The notes under the pieces: generated by a model
Seen by the model: only the letters and a program-made list of their open reading frames with translations
The model's database searches: none
What the model was told of the DNA's origin: nothing
Source of the DNA: Pseudobdellovibrionaceae bacterium
GTDB lineage: Bacteria; Bdellovibrionota; FAC87; UBA2466; JACKAF01
Assembly (NCBI GenBank): GCA_020635235.1
Contig: JACKAF010000001.1
Span: 124,001 to 188,000 of the forward strand
Reading direction: 5' to 3'
Length of the DNA stretch: 64,000 nucleotides
Translations under genes and position numbers: made by a program
Shown: piece by piece, positions 41,254 through 49,447 of the stretch
How the letters are laid out: each line of letters starts with the position of its first letter
Numbering within the stretch: the first letter of the stretch is position 1

Positions 41254-41293
41254 ATCAAAGCTCCTGTTTGACTCATTCGGCTAAGATAAATAG

Positions 41294-41302
41294 TGTTATA
41301 CT
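41294..41302 (+). promoter_or_regulatory. Extended -10 promoter for the lemA operon
   Basis: TGTTATACT (41294-41302) contains TGn and TATACT, an extended -10 element, lying 27 bp upstream of the lemA ATG. The nearest TTGACT (41268) is too far (23 bp) to be an optimal -35, which fits an extended -10 promoter. Confidence 0.5.
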
Positions 41303-41328
41303 GTTTTTACTCTCAGAGAGGTTTAGAG

Positions 41329-41928
41329 ATGGCTTTATCAGGTTTTATGCGAAAAGTTGTGTTGCTGGTTTTCGTCGCTTCATTGGCGCTTTCAAGTGGG
41401 TGTGGGTACAACGCGCTGCAAGGCCTAGACGAAGATGTCAAAGCTTCCTGGGCGGAAGTGGAGAATCAATACCAGAGACGTTCGGACTTGATTCCCAATC
41501 TGGTTTCTGTGGTTAAGGGCTACGCAAAGCACGAGAAAGAAACACTAGAAGCCGTCATCGAAGCCCGAGCCAAAGCAACTCAGACGAAAATCGATGTTAA
41601 GAGCCTGTCCGACGCCGGAAGCTTTGGTAAGTTCCAGCAAGCGCAGGACTCCTTGAGCTCAGCGCTTTCGCGGCTCATGGTAGTCGTCGAACGCTACCCT
41701 GATTTGAAAGCCAATCAGAATTTTAGAGATCTTCAGTCACAACTTGAGGGCACGGAAAATAGAATTACGGTAGCCAGAAGGCGTTACATTGATGCAGTCG
41801 CGACCTACAATAAGAAGGTCCGCTACTTCCCGACCAATTTAACGGCCAAGTATTTGCTTGGACTCGAAGTCCGCGAGACTTTCCAGACGACTGAAGCAGC
41901 GAAAGAAGCTCCAAAAGTCGAATTTTGA
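41329..41928 (+). CDS. lemA: LemA-family lipoprotein
   Basis: A 199-residue LemA protein. The N terminus has a hydrophobic segment ending in LSSGCGYN, so it is probably a lipoprotein. The helical body matches the family: LDEDVKASWAEVENQYQRRSDLIPNLVSVVKGYAKHEKETLEAVIEARA, then YPDLKANQNFRDLQSQLEGTENRITVARRRYIDAVATYN near the end. LemA proteins form long antiparallel helices; a role at the cell envelope is suspected. Two TPM-domain proteins follow in the same operon, the usual neighbours. AGAGAGG precedes ATG 41329. Confidence 0.92.
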   Translation: MALSGFMRKVVLLVFVASLALSSGCGYNALQGLDEDVKASWAEVENQYQRRSDLIPNLVSVVKGYAKHEKETLEAVIEARAKATQTKIDVKSLSDAGSFGKFQQAQDSLSSALSRLMVVVERYPDLKANQNFRDLQSQLEGTENRITVARRRYIDAVATYNKKVRYFPTNLTAKYLLGLEVRETFQTTEAAKEAPKVEF

Positions 41929-41938
41929 AAACTAGAAA

Positions 41939-42706
41939 GTGTATACACTTCTTAGAAATTTCTTCGTCTCTACTCTTCTGCTTGTATTTTGCGCTGCCCC
42001 TGCGTGGGCAATCGAAAACAATCTGAATCTTCCAGAATTGACGGGTCCGGTAGTAGACCAGATGGACCTGCTCAGGCCGCTTGAAAAAGAGCAACTAGAG
42101 CGAATGCTCACCAAGATGTATGAAACGGGCCGGATTCAGATGGCCGTTTTCATCACGCGCTCACTTGAGGGCCTGGATATCGAAAGCTATTCGATTTCCG
42201 TCGCTGAGAAATGGCAGCTGGGCCGCAAGGGCCAAGATCAAGGACTTCTCATGGTCATCGCACCGGCCGAGCGGCGCATGCGCTTGGAAGTGGGCTATGG
42301 CCTTGAGGGTGATATCACCGACGCGTTCTCCCGACAGGTGCTCGATGACGTGGTAGTGCCCTATTTCCGCAAGCAACGGTACGGCGATGGCCTCATGCTC
42401 GCCACGCAGGCCATTGCGGAAAAACTCAAGCTTGAGGGCCTGGACGCGCCTGTCAAGAACCCCCTTGCGAAGAGCAGCGGACGATCCACACCTGCCAAGC
42501 TCATTGTTCTTCTTTTCCTTATTTTTTGGCTTATGCTCTTCTTTCGTGGCCTTTTTCTTCCTTTTGGCGCCGGCAGTGGCTGGGGATACCGCGGCCGGAA
42601 CGGCGGCGGTTTCGGAGGTTTTGGCGGCGGTGGATTTGGCGGCGGCGGCGGTTTCAGCGGTGGTGGTGGCGGCTTTGGAGGAGGCGGAAGTTCTTCTTCC
42701 TGGTAG
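41939..42706 (+). CDS. TPM-domain membrane protein with Gly-rich tail (YgcG-like)
   Basis: A 255-residue protein: signal peptide (LLRNFFVSTLLLVFCAAPAWA), an extracytoplasmic TPM domain (about 35-170, VVDQMDLLRPLEKEQLERML and MVIAPAERRMRLEVGYGLEGDITD), a membrane helix (about 180-205, LIVLLFLIFWLMLFFRGLFL), and a Gly/Phe/Ser tail (GGFGGFGGGGFGGGGG) ending in SSSW. This is the standard layout of YgcG-type proteins that sit beside LemA. GTG at 41939 is the start, 10 nt after the lemA stop; no strong ribosome site. Function is likely in envelope assembly; the mechanism is not known. Confidence 0.88.
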   Translation: MYTLLRNFFVSTLLLVFCAAPAWAIENNLNLPELTGPVVDQMDLLRPLEKEQLERMLTKMYETGRIQMAVFITRSLEGLDIESYSISVAEKWQLGRKGQDQGLLMVIAPAERRMRLEVGYGLEGDITDAFSRQVLDDVVVPYFRKQRYGDGLMLATQAIAEKLKLEGLDAPVKNPLAKSSGRSTPAKLIVLLFLIFWLMLFFRGLFLPFGAGSGWGYRGRNGGGFGGFGGGGFGGGGGFSGGGGGFGGGGSSSSW

Positions 42707-42714
42707 GGGAAAGC

Positions 42715-43842
42715 ATGACGAGAAAGTTTCGCATTAGCCGCAAAGACAAAAAAGCCATTGAAGAGGCCGTTGCCCGGGCTGAGAAGCGGACGAGTGGTGA
42801 GATTGTTCCAATGATTGTCCGCCAAAGCCACAACTACTGGTGGGTGCACTGGTACTGGGCCGGAATGTTTGTGGCTCTGATTTCGGCCTCCCTCTGGTGG
42901 GCGACTTCAGAAGAACCCTGGGCGTTGTACCTGCACGAGTGGCTACGCACCAAAACCGACTACACTTTCTGGAATATTAGAGTGCACGACGCACTTTTGG
43001 TTCAGCTCTGCGCTGCACTTTTCGGTTTCGGCCTCGGCTTTCTAGAACCCGTAAAGCGCATGGTTCTTCCGAAGCGTTGGACCGACAAGCAAGTGCACCA
43101 CGCCGCACTCGCAAATTTTATGGCCTGCGGCCTCACTGAAACCCGCGACCGCACCGGGGTACTTATATTTATTTCACACCTCGAGCACCGGGTGGAAATA
43201 CTGGCCGACAAAGGCATAAACGAAAAAGTTCCCGCGGGTTTTTGGCAAGAGCAGGCCGATGTGATCGTTAAAGGGATCCACACTAAGCACGCAAGCCAGG
43301 CAATCATTCATGCGATAAACGCGATCGGGGAGATGCTAGCTCAGAATTATCCTCCACATGCGGACGACACCAACGAGCTGCCCAATACGTTGCAGATGGA
43401 CGGCTATTCCCAAAGCATGGAAGAGACGGAAACAGATCCCGATGATTTCGTCGAAGAGAATCTGGAAAAACCAGAATCCTCAATTTGGGAAGAGCAGGAA
43501 GCCCCAAAGACGACTGAGACTTGGCAAACAGAGGAAAGTTCGGCTGCTCTCCCGCAGGAGTCGGAAATCCCACCAAGTTCCGGTGAGGCTCCTTCAACGC
43601 CTTTGGATTTCCCCGCCCCTCCCGAGGAGGATTCCAACGACGTCGCGCTTGCAAGCGAGGACGAACTAACGAACACCAATGCTGAACCTATCTCGGATAA
43701 AGAACCTTCTGATTCCCCACTCGGGGAACTCAACTTAGAAGAAGAGGACACTCATACCAATTTCAATATTGGAGAACTTCCCTCTATCCACCTGGAAGAC
43801 ACGTCGCCGTTCGGCCGAAAAAATAAAAAAGACGAAGACTAG
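42715..43842 (+). CDS. TPM-domain membrane protein with acidic C-terminal tail
   Basis: A 375-residue protein. Residues 1-40 match the start of a second-type TPM domain (ISRKDKKAIEEAVARAEKRTSGEIVPMIV), interrupted by two membrane helices (about 47-65 and 95-115), and resumed as KQVHHAALANFMACGLTETRDRTGVLIFIS, HRVEILADKGINEKVP. From about 225 on it is an acidic, Ser/Pro/Glu-rich disordered tail of some 150 residues, unusual for the family. GGGGA precedes ATG 42715, 8 nt after the preceding stop. The frame is open upstream but that part is only a shadow of the Gly-rich coding region. Confidence 0.82.
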   Translation: MTRKFRISRKDKKAIEEAVARAEKRTSGEIVPMIVRQSHNYWWVHWYWAGMFVALISASLWWATSEEPWALYLHEWLRTKTDYTFWNIRVHDALLVQLCAALFGFGLGFLEPVKRMVLPKRWTDKQVHHAALANFMACGLTETRDRTGVLIFISHLEHRVEILADKGINEKVPAGFWQEQADVIVKGIHTKHASQAIIHAINAIGEMLAQNYPPHADDTNELPNTLQMDGYSQSMEETETDPDDFVEENLEKPESSIWEEQEAPKTTETWQTEESSAALPQESEIPPSSGEAPSTPLDFPAPPEEDSNDVALASEDELTNTNAEPISDKEPSDSPLGELNLEEEDTHTNFNIGELPSIHLEDTSPFGRKNKKDED

Positions 43843-45089
43843 CCGATTTTTACGAATGCTTCGCGTATCCCATCGAAACACAGGTACGCAAATAGCGCCA
43901 ATCCCGCGAGAAGCAGCGCGGTTTCCCACCACTTGTTGGAGAGCTCGCCCACGAGAGACCTACGCGAGTTCAGATATAAAAGCGTCAATACCAAGAAGGG
44001 CATGAAAAGAGCGCCTACGATTGAGTAGACAACGATAATCAACACCGGTTTGTCGGCCCACAACAGAACGAGCGGAGCAACGCCCAAATAAAAAAGGTAA
44101 GCGCGGTACCATCTGGAATGCGTGTGTAGAATCTCCTGCCGCGCAGAAGCGTTTAGATTTCTTGAGATTCCAATAAAATCGCAAAATAGATACGGGACAC
44201 TTTGCCATACCCCAAGGAGCGAGGTGGCAACAGCGCCCCAGAAGCCCAAGACAAACGTCCAATAGCCAAGTCGCCCCAAGAAGACTTCGAGCGTTTGGGC
44301 CATCTGAATAACACTGTCGGTGCCCTTGACCGTGATTCCCTTCGCAAAGAGTGTGTGATCCGCCAAGACGATTACTGCCACCCCGAAGAGTCCGGTCAAG
44401 AAATAGGCAAGCCCTAAGTCCACTCGGATGGCAGAAAGATACTTTTTACCCTCCCACTTTTTTTCCTGCATCCAATAGCCGTAAACTAGAAGAGTAAGAC
44501 TGCCTCCCACTCCGCCAATTACCCCAAGCAACATGTTCTGACTACCTGCCGGGATTCCGGCCTCCCGAACCAGGGAAATTGCGGTAGCAAGCGGGGGATT
44601 CACAAAAAGCGCACACCCCACCAAAAAAACAAACATCAAGCCGATGAAAAACTTCATTAGCTTTTCAAACTGTTGGTAGGAACCTGCATAAACAAAGGCA
44701 ATGCCCAGGGCGGAATGGACAATTCCCCAGGTCTTGACGGAGAATTGGGGAAAAAGCGTGTGTCCGGCAAGGCCACACGCCGAGATAAGGGCTCCCCCAA
44801 CGATGAACGACCATAGTACGAGATAAGTGAGAAAGAAGTACCTAACCCAAGAACCGAGGTGGCGTACCCAGCCTTCCAACAACGTAGTCCCGGTTGCAAG
44901 TTGCCAACGGGCAAGGCCCTCGTTGATTACGTATTTGAGCAATGCCCCCGCGGCAGCTGCCCACGCCAAAGCGTAACCAAACTTGGAGCCAGCCACCGCC
45001 GCAGCCACCAGATCCCCCGCGCCCACACCGGTGGCGGCAAGGGCGATCCCGGGTCCGATGACTGCTAGGTACGTCCGAAGTCTTCTAAT
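43839..45089 (-). CDS. Nramp-family metal transporter, probable ATT start
   Basis: A 416-residue membrane protein with about eleven helices. TM1 reads IGPGIALAATGVGAGDLVAA, the form seen in Nramp relatives where GAGD stands near the DPGN metal site. The protein would carry divalent metal (Mn or Fe expected beside dps) or be a distant relative with another substrate. The first canonical codon, GTG at 45026, falls in the middle of TM1 and would delete half of it. Between the dps stop (45098-45096, same frame) and that GTG no ATG/GTG/TTG occurs; ATT at 45089 lies 9 nt after GAGGAG, so translation probably starts there, coupled to dps. Confidence 0.75.
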   Translation of the reverse strand: MRRLRTYLAVIGPGIALAATGVGAGDLVAAAVAGSKFGYALAWAAAAGALLKYVINEGLARWQLATGTTLLEGWVRHLGSWVRYFFLTYLVLWSFIVGGALISACGLAGHTLFPQFSVKTWGIVHSALGIAFVYAGSYQQFEKLMKFFIGLMFVFLVGCALFVNPPLATAISLVREAGIPAGSQNMLLGVIGGVGGSLTLLVYGYWMQEKKWEGKKYLSAIRVDLGLAYFLTGLFGVAVIVLADHTLFAKGITVKGTDSVIQMAQTLEVFLGRLGYWTFVLGFWGAVATSLLGVWQSVPYLFCDFIGISRNLNASARQEILHTHSRWYRAYLFYLGVAPLVLLWADKPVLIIVVYSIVGALFMPFLVLTLLYLNSRRSLVGELSNKWWETALLLAGLALFAYLCFDGIREAFVKIG

Positions 45090-45095
45090 GGGAGC

Positions 45096-45566
45096 TTACT
45101 CCTCAAGCAGACTGCGGAGCATCCACGCTGTTTTCTCGTGGTGGTCGATCCGCTGTGTCAGCAAATCCGCAGTTACAGCGTCCTTACTTTCTTCAGCACG
45201 AGGCAAGAGTTCTCGTGCAGTACGAATAACCGCTTCGTTGCCTTCAACAAGGCCACGGATCATTCCTTCGGCTGGCGGTAATTTGTCAGCCTCGGGAATC
45301 GAGGTCAGCTTGGCGAATTCGGCATAACTCCCAGGGGCCGAAAAGCCCAGGGCTCGGATTCTCTCCGCAATAAGATCCACGGCTTGGAACAGCTCGGTAT
45401 ATTGCGCCTCGAACATGGCGTGTAGGCTGTTAAACTGGGGGCCTTTTACGTTCCAGTGGTAGTTGTGGGTTTTGAGAAACAACGTGTAGCTATCTGCCAA
45501 AACCCGGCCAAGACCGTCCGCTAGGCTTTTACGTTTTCCTTCATCAATTCCAGTGTTTACTTGCAT
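45096..45566 (-). CDS. dps: Dps ferritin-like DNA-protecting protein
   Basis: A 156-residue Dps. It forms dodecamers that oxidise and store iron and protect DNA from peroxide. The ferroxidase site spans subunits: LKTHNYHWNVKGPQFNSLHAMFEAQYTEL supplies His, Asp-equivalent and Glu. The last helix is HHEKTAWMLRSLLEE. The N terminus is short, without the Lys-rich DNA-binding tail of E. coli Dps. AAGGAG precedes the ATG. It is transcribed divergently from oxyR and followed in frame by the Nramp gene, joining iron storage with metal transport. Confidence 0.94.
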   Translation of the reverse strand: MQVNTGIDEGKRKSLADGLGRVLADSYTLFLKTHNYHWNVKGPQFNSLHAMFEAQYTELFQAVDLIAERIRALGFSAPGSYAEFAKLTSIPEADKLPPAEGMIRGLVEGNEAVIRTARELLPRAEESKDAVTADLLTQRIDHHEKTAWMLRSLLEE

Positions 45567-45595
45567 CTTTGATCTCCTTTTCCGCGTCTAACTTA

Positions 45596-45624
45596 AGTAT
45601 CGCCAAGAAGAGCTCATTGATCAA
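45596..45624 (-). promoter_or_regulatory. dps promoter
   Basis: On the minus strand TTGATC (45624-45619) and GATACT (45601-45596) are 17 bp apart. The -35 is part of an 8-bp palindrome, TTGATCAA, that also serves the divergent oxyR promoter. The putative OxyR box begins directly upstream of the -35, the position from which OxyR activates in studied species. Confidence 0.55.
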
Positions 45625-45645
45625 ATCGATAATGTCTAGTAACAT
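45617..45645 (+). promoter_or_regulatory. oxyR promoter, nearly leaderless
   Basis: TTGATC (45617-45622), 17-bp spacer, TAACAT (45640-45645). Transcription would begin near 45652, about 9 nt before the oxyR ATG, which has no ribosome site. The spacer and -10 lie within the four-part box, so OxyR would be expected to repress itself. Confidence 0.45.
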
Positions 45646-45660
45646 ATAGAGCTTATCGAT
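45625..45660. promoter_or_regulatory. Probable OxyR-binding site between dps and oxyR
   Basis: ATCG-N7-CTAG-N6-ATAG-N7-CGAT at 45625, 45636, 45646 and 45657. This approximates the four-part OxyR site (ATAG-N7-CTAT-N7-ATAG-N7-CTAT). The outer arms form a perfect inverted repeat, ATCGATAA/TTATCGAT. It abuts the oxyR ATG. Confidence 0.5.
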
Positions 45661-46602
45661 ATGCTCAATTTCACACTTACGCAGCTTCGCTACTTGGTCG
45701 CAGTAGATAAATACCGCCATTTTGCCAAAGCTGCAAAGCACTGCGCGATTTCGCAGCCTACTCTGAGCATGCAGCTTCAAAAGCTGGAGGATTGTCTAGG
45801 CGCCCCGCTATTTGATCGCTCCAAACAACCAGTGGTCCCCACTCCGATCGGAGTTTCAGTCATTGATCAGGCTCGAACCGTGTTGCGTGAAGCGGATCGA
45901 ATCGTTGAAGTTATTGAAAGCGAAAAAGACGGGCTTCGCGGTGAGTATAGGCTCGGTATTATTCCGACTCTCACCAACGGCGTGTTGCCACTTTTCGTAC
46001 CGCATTTCAGTCGAGCCTTTCCTCAAGTCACGCTCATTATTGAGGAGATGAAAACTGAACTCATCCTGGCAGCGCTGAAAGACGACGCTCTTGATGGCGC
46101 CATCGCGGCAACACCGCTAGAAGATCCACAAATCCAGGAAGTCCCGTTGTTCTACGAACGTTTTTTTGCGTACCTTTCAAAAGGCCACCCCTTGTTAGAA
46201 AAGAAGGCAATACAAGAATCGGATCTCGAAAAGTATTCCGTCTGGTTGTTGGGTGAGGGGCACTGCTTTCGAAATCAAGTAACCCAACTGTGCGGACAAA
46301 AACGCCCCCAAGATCACGTAGTCTTTGAAAGCGGTGCTTTTGAAACCTTGCTGTCCCTAGTGGATCAAGGGATGGGAATGACACTCATACCGGAACTGTT
46401 GGTCCACAGGATCTCGAATAAAAAGCAGCTAAGAGAGCTAAGTACGCGCCACGCATTCAGAGAGGTAAGCTTGATCCGACACCGCCACATGGTACGCGCC
46501 GCGATTACCAACGCTCTGCAAGAAAGCATTCGAAAAAGCCTCCCTAAAGGTATCCAAACAGAACTTAAGAATGGTCTCGTGTTAAGCCCCCTTGAGACAT
46601 GA
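45661..46602 (+). CDS. oxyR: OxyR peroxide-sensing LysR regulator
   Basis: A 313-residue LysR-type regulator with the N-terminal helix-turn-helix (FTLTQLRYLVAVDKYRHFAKAAKHCAISQPTLS) and a ligand domain carrying the redox pair of OxyR: EGHCFRNQVTQLC, Cys202 and Cys211 with eight residues between, as in E. coli Cys199/Cys208. Peroxide would oxidise the pair to a disulfide and switch the tetramer into an activator. LVDQGMGMTLIPE, near 245, is another OxyR feature. It faces dps over a 94-bp intergenic region with a matching box. The ATG has no ribosome site and a predicted leader of about 9 nt. Confidence 0.93.
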   Translation: MLNFTLTQLRYLVAVDKYRHFAKAAKHCAISQPTLSMQLQKLEDCLGAPLFDRSKQPVVPTPIGVSVIDQARTVLREADRIVEVIESEKDGLRGEYRLGIIPTLTNGVLPLFVPHFSRAFPQVTLIIEEMKTELILAALKDDALDGAIAATPLEDPQIQEVPLFYERFFAYLSKGHPLLEKKAIQESDLEKYSVWLLGEGHCFRNQVTQLCGQKRPQDHVVFESGAFETLLSLVDQGMGMTLIPELLVHRISNKKQLRELSTRHAFREVSLIRHRHMVRAAITNALQESIRKSLPKGIQTELKNGLVLSPLET

Positions 46603-46705
46603 CGCGATACAGCGTCCCTGTTGAAACCTTTGCGTTCACTTCGTGCATCGATTTGTTGCCGCCACCTTTTTATGTAGGTAGTCTGCTGACAGTTGGGGGT
46701 AAGTT

Positions 46706-47173
46706 ATGTTTTTACGTTTAGGTTTTTTTCTGGCACTGGTTTGTGTCACACCGCTAACCGCAGGAGACCGTCGCCCACCGTTGGAGGCAGTCGATCGTCT
46801 CGCGGAACTCATCGAATGCGAACACCAAAGCGCTGGCGTGGCTAAACTTGATTCAGACAATGTTCTGGTCATAGAGGCCAAAATCAAGGAAGCTCAGGCG
46901 GACGTCGAATACTACAAAGCCAGAATCCAATCGGTACAGTGGCTACATTCAAAGGCTCAAGTCGATACAAAGTATGATCGATCGCATCTTGAACGCATGC
47001 AAAAGCTTCATCTCAAGAACGCGATCTCAAAATCCGAGCTTGAAGACGCAGAACGTAACTTTGAACACAGCCAGTTGAACGAACGCTACATTCAGGCGCG
47101 CGTAGAAGAACTCAAAGCTGAGTTAAAAGCCTCCGAAGCGAGACTCTCACAGGTCCAAGCCGCAACTAACTAG
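46706..47173 (+). CDS. Exported coiled-coil protein resembling an isolated adaptor hairpin
   Basis: A 155-residue protein with a signal peptide (LRLGFFLALVCVTPLTA) followed by two long helices. The second half, HLERMQKLHLKNAISKSELEDAERNFEHSQLNERYIQARVEELKAEL, matches the alpha-hairpin of HlyD/AcrA-type membrane fusion proteins, whose tip residues (R-x-x-x-L-x-x-x-x-A-I-S) contact TolC. Here there are no lipoyl, barrel or membrane-proximal domains, so it is a free periplasmic hairpin or a reduced adaptor. GGGGG upstream of ATG 46706. A TolC/RND operon without adaptor lies 8 kb away. Confidence 0.62.
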   Translation: MFLRLGFFLALVCVTPLTAGDRRPPLEAVDRLAELIECEHQSAGVAKLDSDNVLVIEAKIKEAQADVEYYKARIQSVQWLHSKAQVDTKYDRSHLERMQKLHLKNAISKSELEDAERNFEHSQLNERYIQARVEELKAELKASEARLSQVQAATN

Positions 47174-47233
47174 ATCGCAGCTTGCCGTAATAGTTTAATT
47201 GCTCTAGCGTGGAAAACCACCTGAGGGCTTTTC

Positions 47234-47872
47234 ATGTCAACGAAACCGGTGCGCGCAATCATTTTAGATTTGGGAAATGTCGTGCTAGAGATTTCCCATG
47301 CCAAAATGGCGGCGGCTTTTTCGGCGTTGGAACCAGGCAAAATCCGCTTGGTTGATGAGATGGAGAAATGGCCCGAGTTCGATGCTTTTGAACGCGGGAC
47401 AATGAACGAGACCGAGTTTACGGAGTTCCTCAGCCAGCACTGGGGCGTACCCTTGAGTCAAGAAGCCTTTCGCCGTGCTTGGAACGCAGTATTTGTGGGG
47501 CCTGTGTTCGGTATAGAGGCGGTGTTGGACTACGCACGAAGAAGCCTCCCGACCTACGCACTATCCAACACCAGCCCTTCACACATCGAATACGCCTCCG
47601 CCACTTATCCATTTTTGGCGACGTTTGAGAAGATTTTTACAAGCTACGAATTGGGTTGCCGAAAGCCAGAGCGAGTCATTTATGAAAGGACTCGTGATGC
47701 TATTGGTTTTCCCGCCGAAGAAATGATTTTTGTAGATGATCGACCGGAAAACGTCGCGGCCGCAAAATCGGTAGGTTTTCAGGCCTTCTGCTGCAACAAC
47801 AACTCCAGCGAGCTGCAGCGGCTCCTAAAAACTGTGTTAGCCGTAAATATTAGTTTTGATAAGCGGGTATAA
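47234..47872 (+). CDS. HAD-superfamily phosphatase (YihX-like)
   Basis: A 212-residue HAD hydrolase. Motif I reads IILDLGNVVLEI (D-x-G-N form, as in the sugar-phosphatase YihX), motif II is ALSNTSPSH, motif III the Lys in LGCRKPERVIY, and motif IV IFVDDRPENV. A small alpha-helical cap lies between motifs I and II. Likely substrate is a sugar phosphate such as glucose 1-phosphate, by similarity to YihX, inferred. GAGGG precedes ATG 47234. Its 3' end overlaps the sulfatase-like gene by 36 bp. Confidence 0.85.
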   Translation: MSTKPVRAIILDLGNVVLEISHAKMAAAFSALEPGKIRLVDEMEKWPEFDAFERGTMNETEFTEFLSQHWGVPLSQEAFRRAWNAVFVGPVFGIEAVLDYARRSLPTYALSNTSPSHIEYASATYPFLATFEKIFTSYELGCRKPERVIYERTRDAIGFPAEEMIFVDDRPENVAAAKSVGFQAFCCNNNSSELQRLLKTVLAVNISFDKRV

Positions 47873-49444
47873 GGGCGCGGTCCCCTTTTTCTTATCCACC
47901 CACAAACTCAACGAGTTACTATCCGAAATCTCACCACGCAGTAAATCGAGCATAAGATCATGGACAAGAACATTGTTGAAGGGCGCCTCATAGGCCATCC
48001 CGCGTTGCTGCCGAGGGAGCTTTACCATTAAGGGAACTCGGTAATCAAGAGTGCCATCGGGACGGTAAATCTGGTTACTGGGTTCTCCGTGCCACCACCA
48101 ATGATCGGAGGTTAGAATCACAGAAGAATTCTCCCAAACACCCGAGGCTTCCATCGCACCGCGAATCTCTCCAAGCGCGAGATCGGAAAGCGCCAAGTTG
48201 CCCCAAAAATGTTCCTCCGCGGTCGGAGCCTCCCCACGATACGCAAGCTCGCGGCTTTTTCTATCGTAGATTCCTGGCAAGTGAGGAATCGGGAAGTGCA
48301 CAAAAACGAGATTGAATTCGGGATTAGCGGCATCCTTTTTGGCTTGCTCAAGAATTCGCTGATACGCGCCTACTACCGGATGGTACTTGGGGTGCGTACC
48401 TAGAATGCGCGACGCAAACATGGAAAGATTGGCCCCGAGGGTTTTTCGTGGGCGCATTTCATTGGGTTCATTGGCGGAGAAGTAGTGGCACGAAGTAATG
48501 GAGTAGCCGAGCATCCGGCAATACGGATGGTACCAACCAACTAGGGCCGTACGCATCCCGAGCGCATGGGCGTCAGTGAAAATCGTGGGTAGATTGCTAA
48601 ACCTTTCTGGATGCTGTTCCCCCTCGAACGTAACCCAAAGATCGTTTCCGCCCTCTGGAACCGCTTTTTCAATCCTGTGTCCGGTGATAAACGCGGTTAA
48701 TGAATACTGAGTTCTGGCGCCCGGAGAATACACCTGAGTGCCATAGAAAGACTTCTCCCGAAAAGAGTCGAAATTGGGCAGTTGGAGTCCAGCGGGCCGG
48801 TGGGAAAAAGATGAACGTTCCTCCATGGTGTCAAACACCACAAAAACCACCCTATGCTCCGAGGTGCTCGCGCCTACTAGCGGATCCATTCGCTTTACTG
48901 GCCCGTAGTCATCGGTAAAAAGCTTGTAACCCACCCACCCGGCGTGGAAGACAGCCACGGGGAACATCAGGTGAACAAAGACCCGTCCCGTAGCGTAGAG
49001 TTGTTGGCGAAAACGGGCAAAGCCATAAAGAAACGCGCCCGCCATTCCCAAAAGAATGGGGACCCCTCCCCACCAACCAAGCTGCGACCGCAAGTAAGAA
49101 AAGGAGAAAATCTCCAGCCCCGTTTTGGCTCGGAGCAACTGTCTTATTGAATTGAGGATAAAGACAACCCCGACGGCAATCACAAGCTTTCCGGTAAGGC
49201 GCCATCCAAGGCCTTTGGCCTGTGACCAGTTCAAGCCTTTGTGGAAAACGAGGCTCGTTCCAAGGAAAAAAACAAGCATCGCTAGGTACGTGGCGGGGTA
49301 TGGGCTTTCATTCTCGTACTGCGACAGCAGAGAGTTTGTGTGGATCTCCAAGAAAGTCCAAAGAGAATATAAGGCAAGATTGGCCATCGACACTGCCATG
49401 ACCATGTTCTGCCAACTTTTCCTTTTTGGTTTTTCTGCAAACAT
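47837..49444 (-). CDS. Membrane sulfatase-fold hydrolase or transferase
   Basis: A 535-residue protein with about five N-terminal membrane helices (residues 10-190) and an extracytoplasmic alkaline-phosphatase-fold domain. HRVVFVVFDTMEE supplies the first metal Asp, GARTQYSLTAF the probable nucleophile Thr/Ser region, NLVFVHFPIPHLPGIY a His pair, and SSVILTSDHWWWHGEP the closing metal Asp-His. This is the layout of LtaS/OpgB/phosphoethanolamine-transferase-like enzymes that move phospho-groups onto envelope glycans or lipids. No sulfatase Cys-x-Pro-x-Arg is seen. AGAGGG precedes the ATG. It follows the next membrane-protein gene by 3 bp. Confidence 0.75.
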   Translation of the reverse strand: MFAEKPKRKSWQNMVMAVSMANLALYSLWTFLEIHTNSLLSQYENESPYPATYLAMLVFFLGTSLVFHKGLNWSQAKGLGWRLTGKLVIAVGVVFILNSIRQLLRAKTGLEIFSFSYLRSQLGWWGGVPILLGMAGAFLYGFARFRQQLYATGRVFVHLMFPVAVFHAGWVGYKLFTDDYGPVKRMDPLVGASTSEHRVVFVVFDTMEERSSFSHRPAGLQLPNFDSFREKSFYGTQVYSPGARTQYSLTAFITGHRIEKAVPEGGNDLWVTFEGEQHPERFSNLPTIFTDAHALGMRTALVGWYHPYCRMLGYSITSCHYFSANEPNEMRPRKTLGANLSMFASRILGTHPKYHPVVGAYQRILEQAKKDAANPEFNLVFVHFPIPHLPGIYDRKSRELAYRGEAPTAEEHFWGNLALSDLALGEIRGAMEASGVWENSSVILTSDHWWWHGEPSNQIYRPDGTLDYRVPLMVKLPRQQRGMAYEAPFNNVLVHDLMLDLLRGEISDSNSLSLWVDKKKGTAPLYPLIKTNIYG

Positions 49445-49447
49445 TCT

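Noticed and set aside
42361..42849. A Pro-rich minus-strand frame opposite the TPM genes
   Set aside because: It is the shadow of the Gly-rich tail (GGC/GGT codons read as GCC/ACC). The plus-strand protein matches the YgcG layout.
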